From contig NZ_CP017014.1 of the NCBI RefSeq assembly GCF_001767395.1, forward strand, positions 310,001-374,000: DNA of 64,000 bases. Reading direction: 5' to 3'. The translations under genes were made by a program, and so were the position numbers. Shown here in pieces: positions 45,507 to 54,086 of this stretch; the first letter of the stretch is position 1; each line of letters begins with the position of its first letter. Below the pieces are notes generated by a model. The model made no database searches. It was not told the DNA's origin and worked only from the letters and a program-made list of their open reading frames with translations. This DNA is from Rhodococcus sp. WMMA185. GTDB taxonomy: Bacteria; Actinomycetota; Actinomycetes; Mycobacteriales; Mycobacteriaceae.

Positions 45507-46871
45507 ATGCCGTCCGCGCAGGAGTCCTCGTCCGTCCGTGTGAAGCGGCCGTGGCCGCGCGTGGTCATCCTCGGGGGTGGATTTGCGGGGATCTACGCGG
45601 CCCGGCGGTTGCGCAACGCAGACGTGGACATCACCCTTCTCGATCGTGGAACCAGCCACGTCTTCCAGCCCCTGCTCTATCAGTGTGCGACCGGGCTTCT
45701 GTCCGAAGGGGAGATCAGCAGCCCATTGCGCCATTTGCTGCGGGGGCATCGCAACGTGCACGTCGCACTCGGAGAGGCGCGTTCGATCGACCCCGACGCC
45801 AAAGTGCTGACAGCGAGTCGATTCGACGGTTCCGCCTTCGATTTGCACTACGACTACCTGATCGTCGCCGTCGGGATGCGTCAGGCGTACCACGGCCACG
45901 ACGAGTACATCCAATGGGCGCCGGGCATGAAGACGGTCGACGACGCCCTGGCCATCCGACGCAAGCTGATTTCCGCGTTCGAAATGGCTGAATCGCTGCC
46001 GACCGCGCGGGAGCGTCGACCGTGGCTCACTTTCGCCGTCGCGGGTGGCGGGCCGACCGGAGTCGAGATGGCGGGGCAGATCCGGGAACTTGCGACGCAC
46101 TCCCTTGCTCACGAGTTCCGATCGATAGATCCGAGCGAGGCACGGGTGCTGCTTTTTCACGGCGGCGACCGCGTTCTCGAGTCTTTCGATCGGAAACTCT
46201 CTGCGGCTGCGCAGAAGACGCTCGACAAGGTTGGTGTCGAAACGCATCTCGGGGTTCATGTCACCGATGTGTGCGAGACCGGCATCGAGACCACATCCGC
46301 CGACGAGGCGCACACCAAGAAGCGGTACGAGGCGCGCACGGTCCTCTGGACGGCTGGGGTGGAGGCAGTGCCCTTCGCCGCCCATCTTGCAGATGCTTTG
46401 GGTGCGAAGCAGACTCATGGCGGGCGGATCGAGGTCGAACCAGATCTGACCGTGCCGGGCCACCCCGATATCTGGGTGGTCGGTGACCTGATGTCACTGG
46501 ACGAACTTCCCGGTGTGGCCGAAGTGGCGATGCAGAGCGGCAAGTATGTCGGCGGCCGTATCGCAAAGACGGTGGCCGGAGGCAAGCCCGACCGGAAACC
46601 ATTCAAATACCGTGATTTCGGGAGTGCGGCCTACATCGCGCGCAGGCACGCGCTACTGCAGGCTGGTCCGATTCGGATATCCGGATTCGCAGGCTGGGTG
46701 TCGTGGGGAGTCATTCACATCGCGTTCCTCGCTGGGTACCGCAACCGGTTCGGCACCCTCCTCAACTGGGCAACCACCCTGGCTACCGGATCGCGCCGCG
46801 AGCGTGCGATCACCTACGGCGATCCGGAGTCGGCACGTCAGCCCTACGCGGATCCGTCGTCCGAATCCTGA
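45507..46871 (+). CDS. ndh: Type II NADH:quinone dehydrogenase (NDH-2)
   Basis: The 454-residue single-subunit enzyme passes electrons from NADH to menaquinone without proton pumping. It has two Rossmann motifs: FAD site VVILGGGFAGIYAARRL (residues 20-36) and NAD site FAVAGGGPTGVEMAGQI (about 176). The typical NDH-2 segments FQPLLYQCATGLLSEGEIS and VWTAGVEAVPFA are present, as is DIWVVGDL. The C-terminal amphipathic helices (FAGWVSWGVIHIAFLAGYRNR) anchor it to the membrane. ATG 45507 with AGGA upstream is used; the longer in-frame extension lacks support. It may be one of several NDH-2 genes in the genome. Confidence 0.9.
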   Translation: MPSAQESSSVRVKRPWPRVVILGGGFAGIYAARRLRNADVDITLLDRGTSHVFQPLLYQCATGLLSEGEISSPLRHLLRGHRNVHVALGEARSIDPDAKVLTASRFDGSAFDLHYDYLIVAVGMRQAYHGHDEYIQWAPGMKTVDDALAIRRKLISAFEMAESLPTARERRPWLTFAVAGGGPTGVEMAGQIRELATHSLAHEFRSIDPSEARVLLFHGGDRVLESFDRKLSAAAQKTLDKVGVETHLGVHVTDVCETGIETTSADEAHTKKRYEARTVLWTAGVEAVPFAAHLADALGAKQTHGGRIEVEPDLTVPGHPDIWVVGDLMSLDELPGVAEVAMQSGKYVGGRIAKTVAGGKPDRKPFKYRDFGSAAYIARRHALLQAGPIRISGFAGWVSWGVIHIAFLAGYRNRFGTLLNWATTLATGSRRERAITYGDPESARQPYADPSSES

Positions 46872-46914
46872 GAGTCGTTTCAGCGCCACGCGTTTCGCTG
46901 GCGATGGAAGACCG

Positions 46915-48219
46915 CTACCAGCTTCGTGCGCTCAGCCCATGTCGGGCGAGTGCGCCTTCCGCCCGGTCCCGCAATGCCGCGCTGCCCGGGCTGTCGAGCG
47001 ACTCGAGTGCCAGTGTGTAACGGCCTCCGAACCTACTGAGGTAGGCCGACAGCCGGGTCCTGCTGTGGGCCACTCCCGGGTGTACCGCACGGGTAGCGAT
47101 CCCGGTGGTTCGGTGACCTTCGATTGATTCGAGAACGTCGGGTAGCGGTCCGATGTTGGAACACAACACGTCCCGTTCGCCGGGATTCCCCGTGAGGGCG
47201 TGCGCCACACGATCCGGAACCAGTTGGAGCATCTCCTCCGGGAATCCGGCAGGGCTCGTCATCGGCGGAGAGGAGAAGGCTGTGCGACTAGCGGCGCGAA
47301 TATCCGCGACGGTGTCCTGTGGACGGATGTCAACCTCGACCATGGCGACGGAGTTCGCAGTAGCGTCCGGACTGCGGCGAGGTTGAAGGTCCATGGGCAC
47401 GCTGACCTTCAGTGACCCCGATTCTCCGTCTTGCCTGGCCGTTTCGGCCGCGATCGACAGGAACAGACTGTTCGCGGTTCCACCGGCCCGCTCGGCGGCA
47501 GTATCCCACTGCTCGGCGTCCACCTCCAGAACCGCGGACACGGGCGAACGGTGCGCTGGGGCTGAACGAGCTGTGGCTCCGGAGAGTGCGCTGTCTCCGG
47601 TGTGCATGAAGCTGCGGAGTTCGGCCCTGCGCCGTCTGCTCACCATCAGGCCTGCGACCGCGCGCGCCGTTCCTGTCGTCACCCGGCGAGTGAGCTGGGC
47701 GGCATCGCGTATATCGGCGGCTGCACCACCGCCTACGCATCTGCCGTCTCCTTCGACGTTATCCTGCAGCGCCGCTGCTGTCTCACCCTGCAGCGCCGCT
47801 GCGATTGCCACTGCCAGCCCTCGAGCATCCGCGATTACGTGGGAGCAGACCAGCGACAAGGCCGTCCCCCCGCCCTCGAGGCGCGCACACGCGAGCCGCC
47901 AACCGGGACCGTGCTCAGGGTTCACAGGCATGCAACCCTGCTTATCTGCCCAGGCGAGGACCGCTTCCGGATAGATCTCGGAGTAATTCACCGGGAACGA
48001 AGCGGTGCTCGGTTCGAAGCGGGGCCGCGCACCGGGGATCCATGGGCGGACCACCCGCCTGCCCAGCGGTCCATGTGCCAGGACCGTGAGCAGCGCTTCG
48101 AGGGTTGACTCCTCGACCCGTGCGTCGGTTCTCCACAAACCCTGCATCACGATCGGGGTACCCCATCCCCGATGGCTGCGCAGGAACATCTCGTCGACGA
48201 CGCTCAAACGGGCGCTCAC
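46915..48219 (-). CDS. WS/DGAT- or condensation-fold acyltransferase-like protein
   Basis: The 434-residue protein opens LSVVDEMFLRSHRGWGTPIVMQG, like wax-ester synthase/diacylglycerol acyltransferases and condensation domains, and has SHVIADARGLAVAI in place of the catalytic HHxxxDG (here HxxxDA). A C-terminal VLCSNIGPLPD matches the strand-swapped SNxGP region. It could transfer an acyl group, as in the trehalose- or phthiocerol-type acyltransferases of mycobacteria, but the changed HHxxxDG makes activity uncertain. The GTG start is taken without a clear Shine-Dalgarno. Confidence 0.7.
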   Translation of the reverse strand: MSARLSVVDEMFLRSHRGWGTPIVMQGLWRTDARVEESTLEALLTVLAHGPLGRRVVRPWIPGARPRFEPSTASFPVNYSEIYPEAVLAWADKQGCMPVNPEHGPGWRLACARLEGGGTALSLVCSHVIADARGLAVAIAAALQGETAAALQDNVEGDGRCVGGGAAADIRDAAQLTRRVTTGTARAVAGLMVSRRRRAELRSFMHTGDSALSGATARSAPAHRSPVSAVLEVDAEQWDTAAERAGGTANSLFLSIAAETARQDGESGSLKVSVPMDLQPRRSPDATANSVAMVEVDIRPQDTVADIRAASRTAFSSPPMTSPAGFPEEMLQLVPDRVAHALTGNPGERDVLCSNIGPLPDVLESIEGHRTTGIATRAVHPGVAHSRTRLSAYLSRFGGRYTLALESLDSPGSAALRDRAEGALARHGLSARSW

Positions 48220-48323
48220 CAGCGAAGTGTACGACTTACCGGGAAAAATCGCACCGGTCGGTCTGGTGAAACGGGCGCATACTGGAACTGCAGCGTTGGT
48301 TCGGACCGCACACGGAGTACACC

Positions 48324-49121
48324 ATGGTTGGCGTCGATAAGTGGAAGGTGTGGGGTTCCGTCGTGGAAGTCGACGTCACCGAGACCGCTGCCCTTCCCGA
48401 AGCTGCCGCACTGATCGCAGGTGTCATCGACGAGGTCGAATCGCTTTGCGACATCCACCGCGGCGATGCCGAGATCCACGCCGTCAATCTCTCGCAGGGT
48501 GCACCGGTAAAGGTCAGCCGGCGGATGTCCGCACTCCTGCGCTCGGCGCTGTGGGTGGCCCGCATGACGGACGGTGCCGTGAACCCGCTCACCTCCGAAC
48601 TTGCTGACGACGACCTCGTCCCGCCAGTGCATCCGTCACCGAGCTTCCTCGATGTCCAGATCGACGACGACGTGGTGTTCGCTCCGTGGGGGGCGTCGTT
48701 CGACATCACCGATACGGCGAAGGCGGACACCGTAGATCGAGCGGCCGACTTGGTCGCCCGAGAACTCGAATGCGGGGCGGCGGTGCGAATCGGTGACGTG
48801 ATCGCGACGGCTGGGCATTGTCCTGCCGGCGGTTGGCAAATTCCCGTACCGGGTGACGGCGAGATCGAGTTGCCGAACGGGACCGCGATGGCGACGGCAT
48901 TCGCGCCCACGGCCACTGAACCGTCCGTCGCCGCCGAATCTGCCGCCGACACCGAATGGGACGCGGTGACTGTAATCGCCAACGATGCACTCTGGGCGTA
49001 TGGCGCTGGTGTTGCTGCTCTCGATCGTGGGATCGGTGCGATCCGATGGATCGAGCAGCATGAACTCCGCGCGCGGTTTGTGGATCGTTCGGGTCGCGTC
49101 CACACCACGAAGAGTTGGTGA
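48324..49121 (+). CDS. ApbE-like (FAD:protein FMN transferase family) protein, divergent
   Basis: The 265-residue protein aligns in outline with ApbE: VWGSVVEVDV strand, SLCDIHRGDAEIHAVNLS, then ITDTAKADTVDRAADLV at the place of the usual DLGGIAKGYAVD, and RIGDVIATAGHCPAGGWQIPV at the flavin-binding stretch. It is shorter than most ApbE and lacks several conserved Gly and metal ligands, so it may be inactive or specialised. No lipoprotein signal is seen, although ApbE is often exported. It ends one base before the convergent pgi gene. Confidence 0.65.
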   Translation: MVGVDKWKVWGSVVEVDVTETAALPEAAALIAGVIDEVESLCDIHRGDAEIHAVNLSQGAPVKVSRRMSALLRSALWVARMTDGAVNPLTSELADDDLVPPVHPSPSFLDVQIDDDVVFAPWGASFDITDTAKADTVDRAADLVARELECGAAVRIGDVIATAGHCPAGGWQIPVPGDGEIELPNGTAMATAFAPTATEPSVAAESAADTEWDAVTVIANDALWAYGAGVAALDRGIGAIRWIEQHELRARFVDRSGRVHTTKSW

Positions 49122-49122
49122 A

Positions 49123-50775
49123 TCAGGCCCGTCCGCGCTGATGACGGTACCGTCGCACCAGGCTGTCGGTCGACGTATCGCATTGTGCGGCCGGAGGATC
49201 CGTGGAAGTCAGTACCGGCTGCAGTTCCACGGCCTGGGTCTTGCCGAGTTCGACGCCCCACTGGTCGAACGAGTCGATCCCCCAGATGGCCCCCTCGACG
49301 AACACCTGGTGCTCGTACAGTGCGATCAGTTGCCCGATGACTGAGGGCGTGAGCCCCGGCGCGAGAATCGTGGTGGATGGACGGTTGCCGGGCATCACCT
49401 TGTGTGGCACGAGATCTTCGCTAGTTCCCTCTGCGGCAATCTCCTCGGCTGTCTTGCCGAACGCCAGGACCTTCGTCTGGGCGAAGAAGTTGCTCATCAG
49501 CAGGTCGTGCATGCTGCCTGTGCCGTCCGCGGTGGGTAGATCATCGGTCGGCTCGCTGAAACCGATGAAGTCGGCGGGCACCAAACGAGTGCCCTGATGC
49601 AGTAGTTGGTAGAAGGCGTGTTGACCGTTCGTTCCCGGCTCACCCCAAAAGATCTCACCGGTGGATGTTGTTACGGGTGAGCCGTCCGAGCGCACAGACT
49701 TGCCGTTGGATTCCATCGTCAACTGCTGGAGGTACGCCGCGAATCGGACGAGATCGTTGGAATACGGCAGCACGGCGCGAGATTCCGCACCGAAGAAGTT
49801 CGAATACCAGAGTCCGATGAGCCCGAGTAGTACCGGGCCATTCTCCTCCAGGGGCGCCGAGCGAAAGTGCTCGTCCACCAAGTGGAATCCGGCGAGGAAC
49901 TCGGTGAAGCGCACCCTGCCGATCGCCGCCATCACCGACAGTCCGATGGCCGAATCGACCGAGTACCGGCCGCCCACCCAGTCCCAGAATCCGAACATGT
50001 TGGCCGGGTCGATGCCGAATTCCGCGACTCTGTCCGCGTTCGTCGAGACAGCGACGAAATGCTTTGCGACGGCTTCGCTTCCGAGACCAAGTCCTTCGAG
50101 GAGCCATCGGCGTGCGGCGGTGGCGTTGGTGAGTGTCTCGAGGGTCGAGAACGTCTTCGATGCAACGATGAACAGCGTGGTCGCCGGGTCGAGGCCGTGC
50201 AGACTGCGCACCAGGTCGGAGGGATCGATGTTGGAGATGAACCGGACGCTGATCCCGGCATCGACGTAGTGCCGCAGCGCCCGGTAGACCATGACCGGGC
50301 CAAGGTCGGAGCCGCCGATGCCGATGTTGACCACTGTGGTGATCTTCTGACCGGTGGCACCGCGCCATTCGCCCGACCGAAGGCGGTCGGTGAAGGCGCC
50401 CATACGATTAAGGACATCGTGGATCTCGGCAACAACGTCGCGCCCATCGATGACGAGAGACGCGTCGGCAGGCAGCCTCAGCGCAGTGTGGAGTACCGCC
50501 CGGTCTTCGGAGGTGTTGATGCGCTCGCCAGAGAACATCGCGTCGCGACGCTGCTCTACTCCGGCGGTGCGCGCGAGTTCGACTAGCAGTCTGAGGGTAT
50601 TGCGGTCGATACGGTGCTTGCTGTAGTCGACATACAGGTCGCCGACGGAGACGTTGAACTCGTTTCCCCGCGCCGGGTCTTTCGCGAAAAGCTCTCGAAG
50701 ATGGACGGACTGGATTTGAACGTGATGATCACGCAATTCCTGCCAGGCAGCGGTCTCGGTGATGTCTGGGCTCAC
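49123..50775 (-). CDS. pgi: Glucose-6-phosphate isomerase
   Basis: The 550-residue enzyme interconverts glucose 6-phosphate and fructose 6-phosphate in glycolysis and gluconeogenesis. Family signatures are VGGRYS ([14 protein letters not shown]), [18 protein letters not shown], the active-site [16 protein letters not shown] with the catalytic His, and the C-terminal [11 protein letters not shown] with the catalytic Lys. GTG 50775 opens directly with the usual [11 protein letters not shown]. It is collinear with the mycobacterial pgi-chorismate mutase-uvrD1 order. Confidence 0.97.
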   Translation of the reverse strand: MSPDITETAAWQELRDHHVQIQSVHLRELFAKDPARGNEFNVSVGDLYVDYSKHRIDRNTLRLLVELARTAGVEQRRDAMFSGERINTSEDRAVLHTALRLPADASLVIDGRDVVAEIHDVLNRMGAFTDRLRSGEWRGATGQKITTVVNIGIGGSDLGPVMVYRALRHYVDAGISVRFISNIDPSDLVRSLHGLDPATTLFIVASKTFSTLETLTNATAARRWLLEGLGLGSEAVAKHFVAVSTNADRVAEFGIDPANMFGFWDWVGGRYSVDSAIGLSVMAAIGRVRFTEFLAGFHLVDEHFRSAPLEENGPVLLGLIGLWYSNFFGAESRAVLPYSNDLVRFAAYLQQLTMESNGKSVRSDGSPVTTSTGEIFWGEPGTNGQHAFYQLLHQGTRLVPADFIGFSEPTDDLPTADGTGSMHDLLMSNFFAQTKVLAFGKTAEEIAAEGTSEDLVPHKVMPGNRPSTTILAPGLTPSVIGQLIALYEHQVFVEGAIWGIDSFDQWGVELGKTQAVELQPVLTSTDPPAAQCDTSTDSLVRRYRHQRGRA

Positions 50776-50956
50776 AAGAAATGAGCTTAGTGCCCGCGCG
50801 TCGAATCTTCCGAGCGTATTCCGATGCGCCGCATTCGAGATCACTTCGACTGGAGGAGAGGGGTCGGCGTTGCCGACGGCGCTGAGTTCCGGATGGTGCT
50901 TACATCTTCACCACGTGGCAAGCAGTACGCCGCGCCGAAGTCGGTGACCGCCGCCG

Positions 50957-51004
50957 AAATCAGTGACCGAGGCGCCCGCGAAATCAGTGTCCGAGGCGCC
51001 CGCG
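50957..51004. repeat. 24-bp tandem duplication covering the chorismate mutase 3' end
   Basis: Two copies of a 24-bp unit (AAATCAGTGACCGAGGCGCC plus CGCG) lie at 50957-50980 and 50981-51004 with one mismatch. On the minus strand each encodes Arg-Gly-Arg-Leu-Gly-His-stop, so the last codons and stop of the chorismate mutase gene are repeated just past its end. Confidence 0.85.
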
Positions 51005-51280
51005 CCCTAGGCGCAGTAACAGCATGGCCAGCGTGTGCCCCTCCTGGCCGAGTTCGTTGAAACGCTCGAGCACCTTCATCTCACGGCTGTGAACCAGGCG
51101 GGGGCCGCCGGACGCCATACGGGTACGACCGATGAGCTGCGAGACCTCGGCGCGCCGCTTGATTGCGGCGAGTATCTCGGCGTCGAGCTTGTCGATCTCT
51201 TGGCGAAGTACCTCGATTTCGGCTTCGCTGGTGGGAACAGCTGGTTCGTTGTCTGCGGATGCCACGGTCTGAGCGCTCAT
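50984..51280 (-). CDS. Chorismate mutase, AroQ short type
   Basis: The 98-residue all-helical enzyme rearranges chorismate to prephenate for Phe and Tyr synthesis. It has LRQEIDKLDAEILAAIKRR, GRTRMASGG, SREMKVLERF and the C-terminal RLGRGRLGH, which is very close to the M. tuberculosis intracellular enzyme, known to be weak alone and activated by DAHP synthase. The position corresponding to the catalytic Lys39 of the E. coli enzyme is Arg (GRTRM). ATG 51280 has GAGGAG eight bases upstream. No signal peptide. A possible attenuator precedes it. Confidence 0.95.
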   Translation of the reverse strand: MSAQTVASADNEPAVPTSEAEIEVLRQEIDKLDAEILAAIKRRAEVSQLIGRTRMASGGPRLVHSREMKVLERFNELGQEGHTLAMLLLRLGRGRLGH

Positions 51281-51355
51281 TGGTTCGTCTCCTCTTGTCA
51301 AAACTTGAATCGGACTCTCCGGTCGAGTTGTTACCGATTCAGGCACACTTTGACG

Positions 51356-51393
51356 AAAAGGCCCCGGATCCAGTACGGCGTTCGGGGCTTTTG
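51356..51393 (-). terminator. Leader terminator hairpin before chorismate mutase gene
   Basis: On the minus strand CAAAAGCCCCG pairs with CGGGGCCTTTT (one bulged G) around a 16-base loop and is followed by a U-rich end. It lies between the leader frame and the chorismate mutase start, where it would terminate most transcripts unless prevented. Confidence 0.6.
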
Positions 51394-51405
51394 AGCTGTT
51401 CACTC

Positions 51406-51432
51406 CTCAGGCACCGGCTTCCGGTGCCTGAG
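51406..51432 (-). promoter_or_regulatory. Leader pause hairpin, chorismate mutase attenuator candidate
   Basis: A perfect 12-bp stem CTCAGGCACCGG / CCGGTGCCTGAG with a three-base loop overlaps the last codons of the leader frame. TCAGGCAC from its arm is repeated at 51339-51346, so its complement could pair with either site, giving alternative folds. Confidence 0.6.
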
Positions 51433-51472
51433 AGAAAAATCGCCACAAGGGCCGCGACGACGGACTGAACAT
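51407..51472 (-). CDS. Putative leader peptide with Trp-Arg-Phe-Phe run
   Basis: The 21-codon frame ends ...PLWRFFSQAPEAGA. The Trp, Phe and Phe codons (positions 10, 12, 13) sit immediately before the 5' arm of a 12-bp hairpin, the arrangement of an amino-acid attenuator. No Shine-Dalgarno is seen, so translation would have to be from a near-leaderless start. An overlapping frame (51400-51489) contains Trp-Tyr near its own start. Assignment rests on arrangement only. Confidence 0.4.
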   Translation of the reverse strand: MFSPSSRPLWRFFSQAPEAGA

Positions 51473-51553
51473 GTGTACCAGTTTGACATGACGATACCGT
51501 GCGCGCCAAGCGACTGTGGCTCTGTCGGTACACGCCGGTAAGTTGGACAGACG

Positions 51554-54007
51554 ATGAACACTATCTCCGGAACCGCTTCTTCCACGGGCGCGGCGTCGTC
51601 TCCGCATGCCGCCGGGCCTGCAGCTGGGGGATCAGATGCGCTCCTTCAGGGCCTCAATCCACCGCAGCGAGATGCGGTCATGCACTCAGGGTCTCCGCTG
51701 CTGATCGTTGCGGGTGCGGGCTCGGGGAAGACGGCTGTGCTCACCCGGCGCATTGCGTATCTGCTGGCCGAGCGGGGGGTCATGCCCGGTCAGATCCTGG
51801 CTATCACCTTCACGAACAAGGCGGCCGCGGAGATGCGGGAGCGAGTCGCCCAGCTCGTCGGTCCCCGGGCCAACAGCATGTGGGTGTCGACCTTCCATTC
51901 GAGCTGCGTACGCATCTTGCGGGCGCAGGCCACGCTCCTGCCCGGCCTCAATTCGAATTTCTCGATTTACGACGCGGACGACTCGCGGCGGTTGCTGACG
52001 ATGATCGCCAAGGAACTGAACATCGATACCAAGCGGTATTCCGCGCGGCTTCTCGCCACCCACATCTCGAATCTGAAGAATGAACTCGTCGGACCTGAGC
52101 AAGCGGCGGCCGAAGCGGACAAGGACCCGGCCGACTTGCCACGGCTGATCGCCAAGGTCTACAGCCACTATCAGCAGCGGTTGCGTTCGGCGAACGCGCT
52201 GGACTTCGACGATCTGATCGGCGAGACGGTTGCGATGTTGCAGGCGTTTCCGCAGGTTGCCGAGTACTACCGGCGCCGGTTCCGTCACGTGCTGGTCGAT
52301 GAGTACCAGGACACGAACCACGCCCAGTATGTGCTCGTGCGCGAGCTGGTCGGGGGCGGAGAAGACCCTGAAGAGGGGGTTGCGCCCGCCGAGTTGTGCG
52401 TGGTGGGCGATGCAGATCAGTCGATCTACGCTTTCCGTGGCGCCACGATCCGCAACATCGAGGAGTTCGAACGGGACTACCCGGATGCGCGCACCATTTT
52501 GCTGGAGCAGAACTACCGTTCGAGCCAGAACATCCTGTCGGCCGCGAACTCCGTGATCTCGAAGAACACAGGTCGTCGCGAAAAGCGGTTATGGACCGAT
52601 TCAGGCGAGGGTGAACTCATAACGGGTTACGTGGCCGACAACGAACACGACGAGGCGTCGTTCGTAGCCTCGGAGATCGACAAGCTGGTCGATTCCGGTG
52701 CTTTCAAGTTCTCTGACGTTGCGGTGTTCTATCGCACAAACAACTCTTCCCGCGCCATGGAAGAGATCTTCATCCGACTCGGCGTGCCGTACAAGGTGGT
52801 CGGCGGGGTGCGGTTCTACGAACGCAAGGAGGTGCGCGACGTAATCGCATATCTCCGAGTCCTCGCGAACGAGACCGATACGGTCAGCCTGCGCCGCATC
52901 CTCAACACACCCCGGCGCGGCATCGGTGATCGTGCCGAGGCCTGCGTAGCCGTCCACGCCGAGCAACGGGGCATCAGTTTTGCCGAGGCGTTGCGGGACG
53001 GTGGGGAGGGCCGGGTGCCGCTGCTGAATACGCGTTCTCAGAAGGCCATTGCATCCTTCCTCGAACTCATGGACGGGCTGCGTGCGCTTCTTCCACCGGA
53101 GACCGCCGCGGACGAAGTTGTTCCCGATCAGCTCGGAGACATCGGTGATGTCGTCGAGGCCGTTCTCGAACGCACGGGCTACCATGCCGAACTCGCGGCG
53201 AGTAGCGATCCTCAGGACGGAGCCCGCCTCGACAACCTCAACGAACTTGCCAGCGTTGCCCGGGAGTTCAGTTCCGATGCCAGGAATGCCGCAGGACTCG
53301 TCGAACCGCTAGAGGAAGGCGAGATCGAAGCGCGGGAGGGCGAACCCGCCCCCGGCTCGCTTGCGGCCTTTTTGGAGCGGGTCTCTCTCGTTGCGGATTC
53401 CGATCAGCTACCGGACAGCGACGAAGGCGTCGTTACGCTGATGACGTTGCATACTGCGAAGGGCCTCGAGTTCCCGGTCGTTTTCGTCACCGGCTGGGAG
53501 GACGGTCAATTTCCGCATATGCGGGCACTCGGTGACCCCACCGAACTGTCCGAGGAGCGCAGGCTCGCATATGTAGGCATCACTCGTGCCCGCCACCGGT
53601 TGTATTTGACTCGGGCCGTCATGCGTTCGGCGTGGGGACAGCCTGTCCAGAACCCGGAGTCAAGGTTTTTGCAGGAGATCCCATCCGATCTCGTGCACTG
53701 GCGCAGGGAGGACCCAGGAACCGGTGCGGGTGGCGCGATTGGTGGTGTGCGCACGCGCGGATCGAGTTCCGGCGTTCAGGGCTCGAGTGGGGGTTCGGCC
53801 ACCAGTTCGAGTTTTGGGGCCGCCCGGTCCCGCAACAACAACCTGGTGCTCGCGGTCGGCGATCGGGTCAGTCACGACAAGTACGGCCTCGGCACCGTTC
53901 TCGAGACCAAAGGCGCAGGGCCGACGGCGACGGTCACCGTCGACTTCGGCAGCGCCGGCAAGGTGCGGTTGATGCTGATCGGCGGCGTGCCGATGGTGAA
54001 ACTGTAG
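51554..54007 (+). CDS. uvrD1: ATP-dependent 3'-5' DNA helicase UvrD1 (PcrA/UvrD superfamily 1)
   Basis: The 817-residue SF1A helicase acts in nucleotide-excision repair and replication restart. Motifs are Q motif LNPPQRDAV, Walker A AGAGSGKTAVLTRR (near residue 55), FTNKAA (Ia), DEYQDTN (II), GDADQSIYAFRGA (III), EQNYRSSQ (IV), TLHTAKGLEF (V) and YVGITRARHRLYL (VI). A Ser/Gly linker leads to a C-terminal SH3/Tudor-like tail (VGDRVSHDKYGLGTVLE), as in mycobacterial UvrD1, which uses it for RNA-polymerase or Ku contacts. ATG 51554 is used; the polar N-terminal 30 residues are typical. Confidence 0.95.
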   Translation: MNTISGTASSTGAASSPHAAGPAAGGSDALLQGLNPPQRDAVMHSGSPLLIVAGAGSGKTAVLTRRIAYLLAERGVMPGQILAITFTNKAAAEMRERVAQLVGPRANSMWVSTFHSSCVRILRAQATLLPGLNSNFSIYDADDSRRLLTMIAKELNIDTKRYSARLLATHISNLKNELVGPEQAAAEADKDPADLPRLIAKVYSHYQQRLRSANALDFDDLIGETVAMLQAFPQVAEYYRRRFRHVLVDEYQDTNHAQYVLVRELVGGGEDPEEGVAPAELCVVGDADQSIYAFRGATIRNIEEFERDYPDARTILLEQNYRSSQNILSAANSVISKNTGRREKRLWTDSGEGELITGYVADNEHDEASFVASEIDKLVDSGAFKFSDVAVFYRTNNSSRAMEEIFIRLGVPYKVVGGVRFYERKEVRDVIAYLRVLANETDTVSLRRILNTPRRGIGDRAEACVAVHAEQRGISFAEALRDGGEGRVPLLNTRSQKAIASFLELMDGLRALLPPETAADEVVPDQLGDIGDVVEAVLERTGYHAELAASSDPQDGARLDNLNELASVAREFSSDARNAAGLVEPLEEGEIEAREGEPAPGSLAAFLERVSLVADSDQLPDSDEGVVTLMTLHTAKGLEFPVVFVTGWEDGQFPHMRALGDPTELSEERRLAYVGITRARHRLYLTRAVMRSAWGQPVQNPESRFLQEIPSDLVHWRREDPGTGAGGAIGGVRTRGSSSGVQGSSGGSATSSSFGAARSRNNNLVLAVGDRVSHDKYGLGTVLETKGAGPTATVTVDFGSAGKVRLMLIGGVPMVKL

Positions 54008-54026
54008 ACGGACCAAGACGAGAGAC

Positions 54027-54063
54027 GACTGCGGCGCATACAGGAGATGTATGCGCCGCAGTC
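54027..54063. terminator. Bidirectional hairpin between uvrD1 and M23 peptidase gene
   Basis: A perfect 16-bp stem (GACTGCGGCGCATACA and its complement) with a 5-base loop lies 19 bases after the uvrD1 stop and 23 bases from the end of the convergent gene. Confidence 0.85.
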
Positions 54064-54086
54064 ACAGGTTTAGGTGAACTGGAAGG

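Noticed and set aside
51400-51489. Alternative leader frame starting MSNWYTC before chorismate mutase
   Set aside because: Its Trp-Tyr pair is at the start, far from the hairpin, so the frame ending in WRFF fits attenuation better; neither has a ribosome site.
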